38,636 nt of DNA from Desulfuromonadales bacterium (GTDB lineage: Bacteria; Desulfobacterota; Desulfuromonadia; Geobacterales; Pseudopelobacteraceae): the NCBI GenBank assembly GCA_013377095.1, contig JACAAY010000047.1:1-38636 (forward strand), given 5' to 3'. The notes under the pieces were generated by a model. The model saw only the letters and a program-made list of their open reading frames with translations. It had not been told where the DNA came from and searched no databases. Positions 14,939 through 22,949 of this stretch are shown in pieces (position 1 is the stretch's first letter; each line of letters starts with the position of its first letter). Both the position numbers and the translations under genes were made by a program.

Positions 14939-16654
14939 ATGGGGTCAGGCGATGATGTCAAGAAGGTGATGAGCAGAAGAGATTTTTTTAAAGGGACTTC
15001 GGTTGCTTTGGCCGGTGTGGCGGTCGCTTCCGTTCTGCCGACAAAGTCGAACGCAGGCGATCTTCCCGCCGCCTATGCGGAGCCGAAGTGTTCGGGCTGG
15101 AGTTGGGAAAAACCGGTCAAAAAAATTGGCAAAAATGAAATAGTCAAGGTTGTTGACAGTGATGTCGTTGTTATTGGCGCCGGACTGGCAGGTGTTGTTG
15201 CAGCTCTTTCCGCGGCAGAACAGGGGGCAAGTGTTCAGCTTATAGAAAAAAACAATAGCTGGGCAGCACGTGGCGGCCATATCGCGGCATTTGGCAGCAA
15301 ACTTCAAAAGCAAATCGGGGTCAAGCCCGATTATCGTCAGATTATCCGGGCCTGGGTCGCCTGGGCGCAGGGGCGGGTTGATGAAAAGCTGTTATGGGAT
15401 TTTGCCCACAAAAGCGGTGCCTGCATGGACTGGATGATGGATATCTGCAAAAAGAACGGTCTCTCGGCAGCCTTGTGGGAAGGCTATTACAAGGGCCCTG
15501 ATTATACCGAATACCCAGTCACTCATTTTTTTCATGAGGCGGGTGCAAACCTCGCCTACGTTAATGGCAGCACCAAAGGGGTCGGCAATATCATTTTATT
15601 GCCTGTACTGGAAAAGACGGCTAAGGAGAAGGGGGTCGTCTTCAATTACAAGACGCCTGCCGCCCAGATCCTGAGAGAACAGGATGGCAGGGTAACCGGT
15701 GTGATCGCCGGTAAAAAAGGGCACTACACCCAGTATAACGCCAAGAATGGCGTTATTATTGCCACGGGTGACTATGCCTCCAATAAGGAAATGGTTCAGC
15801 GATACTCTCCTTTCAGTCTGCGGGCTGATGCACAGATATATTTTCCAAACAAGTGCAATACGGGTGACGGCATGGCGATGGCAATGCAAATTGGCGGTTC
15901 CATGCAGAAACATGAGCCGCATGCAGCCGTAATCCATCTGGAAGCGGGAGCAGCCAGTTATGGATTTCTGCATGTAAACGCCAATGGTGAGCGTTTCAAG
16001 AATGAGGATGTCAATACACAGTCGAAGAGCTGTACGAAGGAGTTGCAGCCACATGGGATCGCTTGGTCTATTTATGACCGCGATTGGGCCGAACAGGTCA
16101 AGCAACAGGTGGATTCCAATACCGCTGGCGGACTGTTTTACGGCCAGACGTTTCAGCCATGGGGACAGGGCTGGGACATAAAAATGGAGAAAGCCACACA
16201 GCAGGTTCATCTTCAGCAGGGCAAGATTGTTGAAGCCGGCTCCATAGAAGAACTTGCGAGAAAAATGGACGTTCCCGTTGAAAATCTCAAGAAAACGATC
16301 AAGCGCTATAACGAACTGCATGAGATGCAGGACGATCCGGATTACGGTAAGCGGTCCCAGCTGCTGACGAAGATCAACAAGCCCCCCTATTATGCAGGCA
16401 AGCTGCAAAGTACCGTGTTGACCATGTGCGGCGGATTGCATACTGACAGTAGTCTGCTGGTTCTGGATAAGGATGACAGGCCGATCGAAGGCCTATATGT
16501 GGCAGGCTCGGCGCAGGGCGATTTTTTTGCCAACGATTATCCGACAATCTGTCCCGGCATCGGCCACGGTCGCTGCTTGACCTTCGGAAGGATGGCCGGA
16601 ATCAAGGCGGCCGGCGGTGACGTCGACAAACTGATCCCATCACTCAAAATGTGA
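14939..16654 (+). CDS. Tat-exported FAD-dependent reductase, flavocytochrome c flavin-subunit family
   Basis: 571 residues. The twin-arginine signal is SRRDFFKG (Arg13-Arg14) with a hydrophobic stretch and a likely cleavage after SNA (38-39). The mature protein starts with an FAD dinucleotide fold, DVVVIGAGLAGVVAALSAAE, and ends with CGGLHTDS, YVAGSAQGDF and FANDYPTICPGIGHGRCLTF. The fold is that of fumarate/urocanate/enoate-type reductases, in which substrate C=C bonds are reduced by FADH2. The GGxHGxNRLGGNA segment that carries the substrate-binding Arg in fumarate reductase is replaced, so fumarate is unlikely. GGAGG precedes ATG 14939. The adjacent tetraheme cytochrome and tat genes support a periplasmic terminal reductase; the acceptor is unknown. 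Confidence 0.88.
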   Translation: MGSGDDVKKVMSRRDFFKGTSVALAGVAVASVLPTKSNAGDLPAAYAEPKCSGWSWEKPVKKIGKNEIVKVVDSDVVVIGAGLAGVVAALSAAEQGASVQLIEKNNSWAARGGHIAAFGSKLQKQIGVKPDYRQIIRAWVAWAQGRVDEKLLWDFAHKSGACMDWMMDICKKNGLSAALWEGYYKGPDYTEYPVTHFFHEAGANLAYVNGSTKGVGNIILLPVLEKTAKEKGVVFNYKTPAAQILREQDGRVTGVIAGKKGHYTQYNAKNGVIIATGDYASNKEMVQRYSPFSLRADAQIYFPNKCNTGDGMAMAMQIGGSMQKHEPHAAVIHLEAGAASYGFLHVNANGERFKNEDVNTQSKSCTKELQPHGIAWSIYDRDWAEQVKQQVDSNTAGGLFYGQTFQPWGQGWDIKMEKATQQVHLQQGKIVEAGSIEELARKMDVPVENLKKTIKRYNELHEMQDDPDYGKRSQLLTKINKPPYYAGKLQSTVLTMCGGLHTDSSLLVLDKDDRPIEGLYVAGSAQGDFFANDYPTICPGIGHGRCLTFGRMAGIKAAGGDVDKLIPSLKM

Positions 16655-16776
16655 CAGTTCTCCGCTGCCCGGCCTGTTTTCGGTCGGGCGGCGGTGTGAC
16701 GCGACCGCTTGCCTGAATGTTTGTCATTGAGCTCTGGCTGTCCTCAAAATGGACTGCCAAGAAGAGGAGACACCTT

Positions 16777-16950
16777 ATGTTTGGTTTTGGAACACCGGAA
16801 CTCGTTATTATTGCAGTTATCTTCATGATGGTATTCGGAGTGGGCAAGCTGCCTGAAATAGGAAGCTCTTTCGGCAAGGCAATCAGCAATTTCAGGAAAA
16901 CCGCCAATGTGAACGATCACACTGAATTGGACCGGAAGCAGGATGCATGA
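16777..16950 (+). CDS. tatA: Twin-arginine translocase subunit TatA
   Basis: 57 residues: a short N-terminal membrane helix starting MFGFGTPELVIIAVIFMMVF, the FGVGKLPEIG hinge and an amphipathic helix (SSFGKAISNFRKTA), followed by a short charged tail. This is the standard TatA layout, and TatA forms the translocation pore. ATG 16777 is preceded by GAGGAG; an upstream in-frame start would add unrelated residues. It sits 120 nt after the twin-arginine flavoprotein, its likely client. Confidence 0.9.
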   Translation: MFGFGTPELVIIAVIFMMVFGVGKLPEIGSSFGKAISNFRKTANVNDHTELDRKQDA

Positions 16951-17016
16951 ATTGAGCAGGCCTCTGCATTTGGCGGATGCAACTACTTTACCTCTGTCGC
17001 TTAAATCTACTTCACC

Positions 17017-17889
17017 ATGACTGCCATGAAAAATGCTGCATATTGCTCTTTCCTCGAGCATTTGGTGGAACTGCGCAGACGTCTCATTATTATTGCCATT
17101 GCCGTTACTCTGGGAATGGGGGTCGCATGGAACTTTTCGACGGAAATTCTCTGTTTCATCGAAAAACCGCTGACCGGCAAAACGTATCTGTCTGAGATTA
17201 AAAAGCGGCTATACAGCCAGGTCAAGGTGATTTCTCCTGCTCTGTTCAGTCATTATAAGCTGGACCAGGTTGTTAATACTCAGGAAAAAAGCCATTCGCT
17301 CAATTACAGTGCGCCCATGGAGCCGTTTTTTGTGCAGTGCAAAATATCCATGCTCGCAGGTCTTATACTGGCCTTGCCGGTGGTCTTTCTGCAGCTGTGG
17401 CAATTCATGTCGCCAGGGCTGACGCAAAGGGAACGTCAGCTTGCCTTTCCGTTTGTTGTGTCGGCAACACTAACATTCTGCTGCGGAGCGACATTCTTTC
17501 TGACTATTGTTTGGCCGGTGATCATCAACTTTTCTCTTTCCTATGAAGTTGTCGGGTTGCAGAGTTGGTTCAATGTCAGCGCCTACATTGACTTTTGTCT
17601 GCGCCTGATACTGATCTTCGGGTTGATTTTTGAACTGCCCGTATTAACGTTACTTCTCTCCCGATTTGGTGTTGTCGGTTATCCGTTCTTGGCTTCAAAG
17701 CGTAAATACGCCTTGCTGGCCAGTTCCGTTATTGCTGCTTTCCACGCAGACCTGATTACCATGTTCGTCATCATGGTTCCCCTGTATGTAATGTATGAGC
17801 TTAGTGTCTGGGTGGCATTTTTCTTTGGAACGAGAGAGGGGGCCGTACCGGCGGGCCTGGATGTTCAGGATCTGGAGTTGGAAACATAG
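17017..17889 (+). CDS. tatC: Twin-arginine translocase subunit TatC
   Basis: 290 residues, six membrane helices. The N-terminal FLEHLVELRRRL motif reads the twin-arginine signal; PMEPFF, PGLTQRER and FELPV are further family landmarks. The periplasmic loop between helices 1 and 2 is about 35 residues longer than in E. coli TatC (the extra segment runs roughly from TGKTYLSEIK to EKSHSLNY). No strong ribosome binding site is seen at ATG 17017; ATG 17029 is an alternative. With tatA and tatB it forms a complete translocase set encoded next to its presumed client. Confidence 0.92.
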   Translation: MTAMKNAAYCSFLEHLVELRRRLIIIAIAVTLGMGVAWNFSTEILCFIEKPLTGKTYLSEIKKRLYSQVKVISPALFSHYKLDQVVNTQEKSHSLNYSAPMEPFFVQCKISMLAGLILALPVVFLQLWQFMSPGLTQRERQLAFPFVVSATLTFCCGATFFLTIVWPVIINFSLSYEVVGLQSWFNVSAYIDFCLRLILIFGLIFELPVLTLLLSRFGVVGYPFLASKRKYALLASSVIAAFHADLITMFVIMVPLYVMYELSVWVAFFFGTREGAVPAGLDVQDLELET

Positions 17890-17976
17890 GCAACTTGCGT
17901 ACAGAGGTGATGTATCTTCATGGCGTCAGTCTGGAATGCGTTTAGTGCGCATAGGCTGTGATGAGGGAGTAATTCT

Positions 17977-18231
17977 ATGTTTGGAATAGGTGTGCCAGAG
18001 CTTTTGGTCATTTTGACATTGGCACTTATTGTGATCGGTCCGCAACAACTTCCCCAGATCGCACGTTCATTGGGTAAGGCTTTTGCCGAATTAAAGCGGA
18101 CAACGGAAGAATTTAAACAGAATTTGACCGTTAATGTGGAAATGGGTGAGGACGCTGCTACCACGCCCCCAAACCGTGTTGATGAAGTAATCGTGACAGA
18201 GAAACGGATACATTCAGAAAAACAAGTCTGA
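17977..18231 (+). CDS. tatB: Twin-arginine translocase subunit TatB (TatA/B family)
   Basis: 84 residues: a membrane helix with [20 protein letters not shown] (Glu8 within the helix, typical of TatB), the [20 protein letters not shown] hinge and amphipathic helix, and a longer charged C-terminal tail than the TatA upstream. GGGAG precedes ATG 17977. TatB partners TatC in signal recognition. A second TatA is the alternative reading, since the two families grade into each other. Confidence 0.85.
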   Translation: MFGIGVPELLVILTLALIVIGPQQLPQIARSLGKAFAELKRTTEEFKQNLTVNVEMGEDAATTPPNRVDEVIVTEKRIHSEKQV

Positions 18232-18435
18232 TCAGCATATTTTTGATCTGTTGTCCCGTTGTATGGGCAATTTTCGCGGAGAAGGCACTGATTTGAGTAC
18301 GTGGCGCGAAAGCACGCCGTAAGTAGCGGTTGCATGGTAATGAACGGTGTTGAAGAGGCACCTGGAGATCTGCTTACCAAGCAGGCCAAGCTGGGACACC
18401 TTCTGGCAAACCTGTGACGGTTGAAGGAAAAAAAT

Positions 18436-18906
18436 ATGGAAACCTGTCAGACGGTTCGCGGCTTCAATTTCATTCCTTGCCAGGCGGAGGAACTGAATAC
18501 AGAGGCAGTCAGACGCGCCGACCGGATGCGATTCTATCGGAGTATCACCAATCGGCTGGATATGCTGCTGGATCATGTGCATTACCAGCCGTCAGCCCCT
18601 CTGACGGAAGGTTTGGATCTGGTGCTGGAGGAGCTGGATAGCTACATGGGTGAGGAATATGAGTGCATGCAGATCCATGATTTTCCGCTCATCAGCCTGC
18701 ATCGCCTGCATCATTCTTTTCTGCGTGACAACACGGCGGATCTCTGGTGCCGTTCCCGAAGAGGGCGAATGGTGCTGGCTGAAGATATCAAATATATCCG
18801 TCTGCTCTGGCTGAATCATATTCATCTGCATGACCAGGTATTGGAGGACTATCTCCGGACTAAGGTGGAGCGAAAAGCGCCCACCATAGAGATGCCGCAG
18901 GCCTGA
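18436..18906 (+). CDS. Hemerythrin-like protein with incomplete metal ligands
   Basis: 156 residues, predicted all-helical and without signal peptide or membrane helix. The region E74-x3-M78, H89-x3-H93 and H128-x4-D133 (NHIHLHD) follows the hemerythrin pattern EExxM...HxxxH...HxxxxD. The first two His ligands of a diiron hemerythrin are absent: Arg32 and Tyr70 occupy the expected positions. It may therefore bind a different metal, or none, and could act as an accessory factor for the respiratory proteins. AAGGA precedes ATG 18436. The family assignment rests on motif reading by eye; an unrelated helical protein is possible. Confidence 0.55.
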   Translation: METCQTVRGFNFIPCQAEELNTEAVRRADRMRFYRSITNRLDMLLDHVHYQPSAPLTEGLDLVLEELDSYMGEEYECMQIHDFPLISLHRLHHSFLRDNTADLWCRSRRGRMVLAEDIKYIRLLWLNHIHLHDQVLEDYLRTKVERKAPTIEMPQA

Positions 18907-19250
18907 CCGGAGATGAAGAAGAGAAGCCCCCGCAACCGTCCTCACCGGAACAGATCCCATCCCCCCGCCGGTCCCTGATAGTGCCCCCCAGAAGCGGCTC
19001 CAGTCCCAAGGTGGTATAGAAGGAGATGTCAAAGGTCGGGCACTGGCCATTCCACCCTGATGCTGTCTCCCCGACGCCGATCGCTGGTAATGGCGTGCTG
19101 CTGTTCGGAGCCTGCCTGTTATTAATAAAAAAGGGAGATGGAATTGCCTGCGGATAAATACTGCTCAACACATGGAGCCTTTCGCATAAATCCTGAGTAT
19201 GAAATGCCCATGCTGCCTATTTGTATCCTAAACGTCTGGAGATGAAATTC
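18907..19250 (+). other. Intergenic stretch before the CbcL-like gene
   Basis: 344 nt with no supported gene. A 43-codon open frame at 19026-19157 has one hydrophobic stretch, but its AAGGAG is directly against the ATG, which is too close. A separate Pro/Ser-rich frame continues from within the hemerythrin-like gene. Nothing else is recognisable. Confidence 0.35.
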
Positions 19251-21095
19251 ATGCTGTTCCGTCTGCTTTGTTTATTGATCCCCTTACTCCCACTTCTGCT
19301 CCACTCCGGTCCCGTTTTTGGCGAGCAGGGTCTTTCCATCGATCCGATCAACTGTCTGGGCTGCCACAGCGACAGGATCCCCATCAAGACCTTTGCCGCC
19401 TCGGTACACGGCAAGAACGGCTGCACCAGCTGCCATGCCGATATCGTCGATCTTGCCAGCCACATGCGCCACGAGTTCAAGCCGGCAAAAGTGCGGTGCG
19501 AATCGTGCCACAAGAAGGAAACGGCCGAACATTACTCCAGCGCCCACATCAACAGGGGGGTCCGCTGCGCCAACTGCCATACGGACATCCACTCCCTGAC
19601 CCCCTGGAAGGGGGATAAACGGCGCGTGGTGGCCACCTGTATCCAGTGCCATGACAAAAACAGCGCCTACCGCAACTCCGTCCACGGCAGGGGGGTGTCC
19701 GCCGGCCGGCCTGATTCCGCCGCCTGCAGCGACTGTCACGGCCTGCACAATATCAGGTCCCTGGGGGAGGTGGCCAACAGGGACCGCAAGGAGTTCCACA
19801 CCCGCGCCTGCCTGAAGTGCCATGGCGACGGAAAGATGATGGCCAGAAACGGAGTCACCAACCTGGCGGTCAACTCCTACCTGGAGAGTTACCACGGCAA
19901 GAACTTCCGCCTAGGCTCCCCGGAACGGGTGGCCGGCTGCGCTGATTGCCACGGCTCCCACGCCGTCCTGCACCCCGAAGACCCAAAATCTAGCATCAAT
20001 AAGGCCAATCTGGTCAAGACCTGTGGCGCCTGCCACACAAAGGCCACCCCACTCTTCACGAAATACTACGCCCATGGCGAGCACAAGGACCGCAAGAACT
20101 ACCCGCTGCTCTACTACACCTTCATGGTCATGACCGTCCTGCTGGTGACCACCTTCGCCGTGTTCTGGCTGCACACACTGCTCTGGATGTTCAGGGGTTT
20201 TGTCGAGAACCGGGAGAAGGCGGCCCGCCTGATGGAGGAGAAGCATCCCCACCACATCCCCGGAGCCAACAAACAGTACCGCCGCTTCACCCGCCGGCAC
20301 ATCATTCTGCACATCCTGGTCATCACCAGCTTCCTGGGACTCTCCCTGACCGGGCTCCCCCTCAAGTTCAGCGACCAGGTCTGGGCCCAGGAACTGATGC
20401 GCCTCTGGGGCGGCACGGCCAACGCCGGCCTGATCCACCGCGGCTGCGCCGTCGTCACCTTTGTCTACTTTGCCTCGGCCCTGGCCATGAGCTTCCATTT
20501 CCTCTTCATCAGGAAGGACCTCAAAGGCAACTTCATCGAACGGCTCTTCGGACCTGATTCCCTCTGTTTCAACCTGCGCGACTTAAAGGACGTTACCGCC
20601 ATGATGCGCTGGTTCCTCTTTAAAGGGCCCAAGCCTACTTTTGAGCGCTGGACCTACTGGGAGAAATTCGATTTCATCGCCGTCTTCTGGGGCATGTTCG
20701 CCATCGGCGGCTCGGGCTTGATGCTCTGGTTTCCGGAATTCTTCGGTCAATTTCTGCCCGGCTGGGTCTTCAACATGGCCACCATCGTCCACTCCGACGA
20801 GGCCCTGCTGGCCACCGGCTTCATCTTCTCGGTGCACTTCTTCAACACCCATGTGCGCCCGGAGAAGTTCCCCATGGATTTCGTCATCTTCAACGGCCAG
20901 ATCTCCAAGGAGGAGATGATGGAAGAACGGGGTGACCAGTGGCGGCGCTATCAGGAAGAGGGGATTACGGAGCGCTTCGCCTGCCCAAAACCGAGCGGCG
21001 TGCTCTACGACTTCCTGGTCAAGGGCTTCGGTTTTACCGCCGTCTTCATTGGCGTGACACTTCTCTTGCTCATGATCTACGCCTTCCTGAGTTGA
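19251..21095 (+). CDS. CbcL-like membrane quinol oxidoreductase: nonaheme c-type domain fused to a b-type cytochrome
   Basis: 614 residues. After a signal peptide (MLFRLLCLLIPLLPLLLHSG) come nine CxxCH sites (CLGCH, CTSCH, CESCH, CANCH, CIQCH, CSDCH, CLKCH, CADCH, CGACH) in about 270 periplasmic residues. A membrane half follows with about five helices and paired His residues (RRHIILH, LIHRG, MSFHFLF, IVHSDEA, VHFFNTH) like HydC/formate-dehydrogenase-type cytochrome b. CbcL of Geobacter sulfurreducens has this same layout and oxidises menaquinol for periplasmic electron transfer. Start 19251 has GGAG 9 nt upstream; ATG 19242 is too close to it. GC-rich codon use contrasts with the AT-richer neighbours. 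It should feed electrons to the cytochromes and flavoprotein of this locus. Confidence 0.88.
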   Translation: MLFRLLCLLIPLLPLLLHSGPVFGEQGLSIDPINCLGCHSDRIPIKTFAASVHGKNGCTSCHADIVDLASHMRHEFKPAKVRCESCHKKETAEHYSSAHINRGVRCANCHTDIHSLTPWKGDKRRVVATCIQCHDKNSAYRNSVHGRGVSAGRPDSAACSDCHGLHNIRSLGEVANRDRKEFHTRACLKCHGDGKMMARNGVTNLAVNSYLESYHGKNFRLGSPERVAGCADCHGSHAVLHPEDPKSSINKANLVKTCGACHTKATPLFTKYYAHGEHKDRKNYPLLYYTFMVMTVLLVTTFAVFWLHTLLWMFRGFVENREKAARLMEEKHPHHIPGANKQYRRFTRRHIILHILVITSFLGLSLTGLPLKFSDQVWAQELMRLWGGTANAGLIHRGCAVVTFVYFASALAMSFHFLFIRKDLKGNFIERLFGPDSLCFNLRDLKDVTAMMRWFLFKGPKPTFERWTYWEKFDFIAVFWGMFAIGGSGLMLWFPEFFGQFLPGWVFNMATIVHSDEALLATGFIFSVHFFNTHVRPEKFPMDFVIFNGQISKEEMMEERGDQWRRYQEEGITERFACPKPSGVLYDFLVKGFGFTAVFIGVTLLLLMIYAFLS

Positions 21096-21197
21096 GGGGC
21101 CTGGCTTAAGAAAATGCGTAAAGGAAGAACCATGACCCTTCAGGCGCTGGCCAACGGGACCGGTTTCTCGCCAGCCCTGATTTCTCAGATTCTTTGA
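21096..21197 (+). pseudogene. Remnant of an XRE-family regulator (HTH only)
   Basis: In the same frame as, and directly after, the CbcL-like stop codon the sequence reads LKKMRKGRTMTLQALANGTG then FSPALISQIL and TGA (21195-21197). This is the core helix-turn-helix of XRE-cupin regulators; compare IKKLRQGKKLTLQTVADKIG and FSPALISQIE in the intact gene at 33098-33745. The frame breaks just where E and the rest of the domain should follow. A short product from ATG 21114 could be made but would be half a DNA-binding domain. Confidence 0.7.
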
Positions 21198-21285
21198 CCG
21201 CCGTCAGTGAAAATCTCACGGTCGCTTGTGGTGTGCCGGAAGGTATCATTTCAATTTTTAAAGGAAATGCCACGTGGTTGGAAAT

Positions 21286-22107
21286 ATGAAAAACAAGAGG
21301 TATTTTGGTGCAATGAAGTGCTCACAACGATGCTTTACCCTGCTGATGCTGCTCTTTTGGGCAGCTTCCGCCCTGGCTGTGGAAACAAAGGAAATAACGT
21401 TTTCCCTGAAGCATGCCGCACCGGTCATTTTCAGCCATGCTGCCCATCTGGCCGCGAACGGCAATAACTGCAGGGTCTGTCACACAGCTCTCTACAACAT
21501 CAGGAACCGCCGCCATTTTACCATGGCCGATATGGCGCGGGGCAAATCCTGCGGTGCCTGTCACAATGGAGGCAAAGCCTTCCGTGTCACTTCCGGCGAA
21601 GATTGTGTTCGCTGTCATAAGGGTAAAATGCGTAATCTGACCTACATGGTCAGAGGGAGCGGTGATGTCCTCTTCAGCCATGACAGGCATCTTGCTGTTT
21701 CCAAAGATGGCTGCGAAAGCTGCCATAACAGCAAAGCCATAACGAGTAACGCTTCACCCGTGAGCATGGCCGCAATGGAGAAGGGGAAGACGTGCGGCGC
21801 CTGTCACAACGGCAGGACCAGTTTCTCTGTATCTGGTAACTGTGCTACCTGCCACAAGGGGTATAAACCGCCATCCATTTCCTTCAAGACTGAAGCCGGT
21901 GATGCTGTCTTCAGCCATGACAAGCACACGGCCAATTATGCGTGCAAAGAGTGTCATCCCGTTGTTTTTCCCTATCGGTTGGGTACCGGGAAGCAGACTA
22001 TGGCGGCCATGGAACAGGGCAAATCCTGTGGTGCTTGTCACAACAGGGGCAAGGAAGCCTTCCCGGTTCAGGAAAAGTGCGGCACATGCCATAAAGAGAG
22101 CCACTGA
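21286..22107 (+). CDS. Periplasmic nonaheme cytochrome c built of three c7-like triheme repeats
   Basis: 273 residues: a signal peptide (to about ALA-VE) and three tandem modules of roughly 80 residues. Each module has an FSHxxH element, a first CxxCH (CRVCH, CESCH, CKECH), a GKSCGACHNG or GKTCGACHNG heme in the middle and a third CxxCH (CVRCH, CATCH, CGTCH), for nine hemes in all. This resembles polymeric c7 (PpcA-type) cytochromes of Geobacter, which act as periplasmic electron wires. The start is ATG 21286; GTG 21274 with AAGGAAA upstream is an alternative. It sits after the CbcL-like gene and probably carries its electrons to the tetraheme/flavoprotein pair. Confidence 0.9.
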   Translation: MKNKRYFGAMKCSQRCFTLLMLLFWAASALAVETKEITFSLKHAAPVIFSHAAHLAANGNNCRVCHTALYNIRNRRHFTMADMARGKSCGACHNGGKAFRVTSGEDCVRCHKGKMRNLTYMVRGSGDVLFSHDRHLAVSKDGCESCHNSKAITSNASPVSMAAMEKGKTCGACHNGRTSFSVSGNCATCHKGYKPPSISFKTEAGDAVFSHDKHTANYACKECHPVVFPYRLGTGKQTMAAMEQGKSCGACHNRGKEAFPVQEKCGTCHKESH

Positions 22108-22133
22108 ATTCAACTTTTATCAGGAAAATATCT

Positions 22134-22913
22134 ATGACCATAAAGAGCGATGAAGAAATATTTCGAATGAGAGAGGCAGGACTCGTTTTATGGGAGGCCC
22201 ACCAGAAGGCCAAAGAATTGATTAAAGAAGGAATCACAACGTATGAAATCGATAATGCCGTCGAGAAATACATTCTATCGCATGGGGCAGTGCCATTATT
22301 TAAAGGTGTTCCTGGAAAGATTCCTTATCCGGCAGCAACATGCATTTCGATTAATGAGGAAGTTGTTCATGGAATCCCATCGAATCGAAAGCTTGTTGCC
22401 GGAGATATTGTTAGTATCGATATAGGGGTTAAGTTGAAGGGCTGGTGCTCTGATGCCGCAACTACGTTGCCCGTTGGAAATATATCCGATGAAAAAAGAC
22501 GATTATTGACTGAAACAGAGAATGCGTTACGGTTCGCCATTAAACAATTATCAGTAAAAACACATTGGAGCTTGATCGTCAAAGAAATGCAAAGGCGTAT
22601 CGAATCAAAAGGTTTTTCAATAGTAGAGGATCTTGTGGGTCACGGAATTGGTAGAGAACTGTGGGAACATCCGCAAATCCCGAATTACTTTAGCAGCAAT
22701 AATGAAGATTTTAGGACTCGTCCAGGAACCACCCTTGCTATTGAACCTATGGTGAATTTGGGCAGCAAAGAGGTGAGATTGAAAAATGATCATTGGACCA
22801 TTGTAACTGAAGATGGAAAGCCTAGTGCTCACTTTGAGCATACCGTTGCCATTTCCCGTAGTGGCCCCGTTGTATTGACTTGCGGACCAAATGGGGAAGG
22901 GTGGGCAATGTAA
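22134..22913 (+). CDS. map: Type I methionine aminopeptidase
   Basis: 259 residues, the normal size for the bacterial enzyme that removes N-terminal Met. All five metal ligands are visible: Asp in SIDIGV, Asp in CSDAATT, His in VGHGIGRELWEHP, Glu in IEPMV and Glu in HFEHTVA, plus the His of EVVHG. It starts 26 nt after the nonaheme cytochrome gene, so it may be co-transcribed with the respiratory genes. That is an odd place for a housekeeping enzyme, and a genome copy near the ribosomal genes is expected. The AT-rich codon use differs strongly from the CbcL-like gene. Confidence 0.93.
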   Translation: MTIKSDEEIFRMREAGLVLWEAHQKAKELIKEGITTYEIDNAVEKYILSHGAVPLFKGVPGKIPYPAATCISINEEVVHGIPSNRKLVAGDIVSIDIGVKLKGWCSDAATTLPVGNISDEKRRLLTETENALRFAIKQLSVKTHWSLIVKEMQRRIESKGFSIVEDLVGHGIGRELWEHPQIPNYFSSNNEDFRTRPGTTLAIEPMVNLGSKEVRLKNDHWTIVTEDGKPSAHFEHTVAISRSGPVVLTCGPNGEGWAM

Positions 22914-22949
22914 TGTGCCTGTTACCTTCCAGTTAAGTGCAATATCTAT

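Noticed and set aside
15596-16441. 281-codon open frame on the minus strand
   Set aside because: It is antisense to the FAD reductase, whose FAD and Tat motifs are unambiguous. The predicted minus-strand protein shows no family features.
19284-19895. 203-codon open frame on the minus strand
   Set aside because: It is antisense to the heme-binding half of the CbcL-like gene. GC-rich third positions create long opposite-strand frames; there is no ribosome binding site and no domain.
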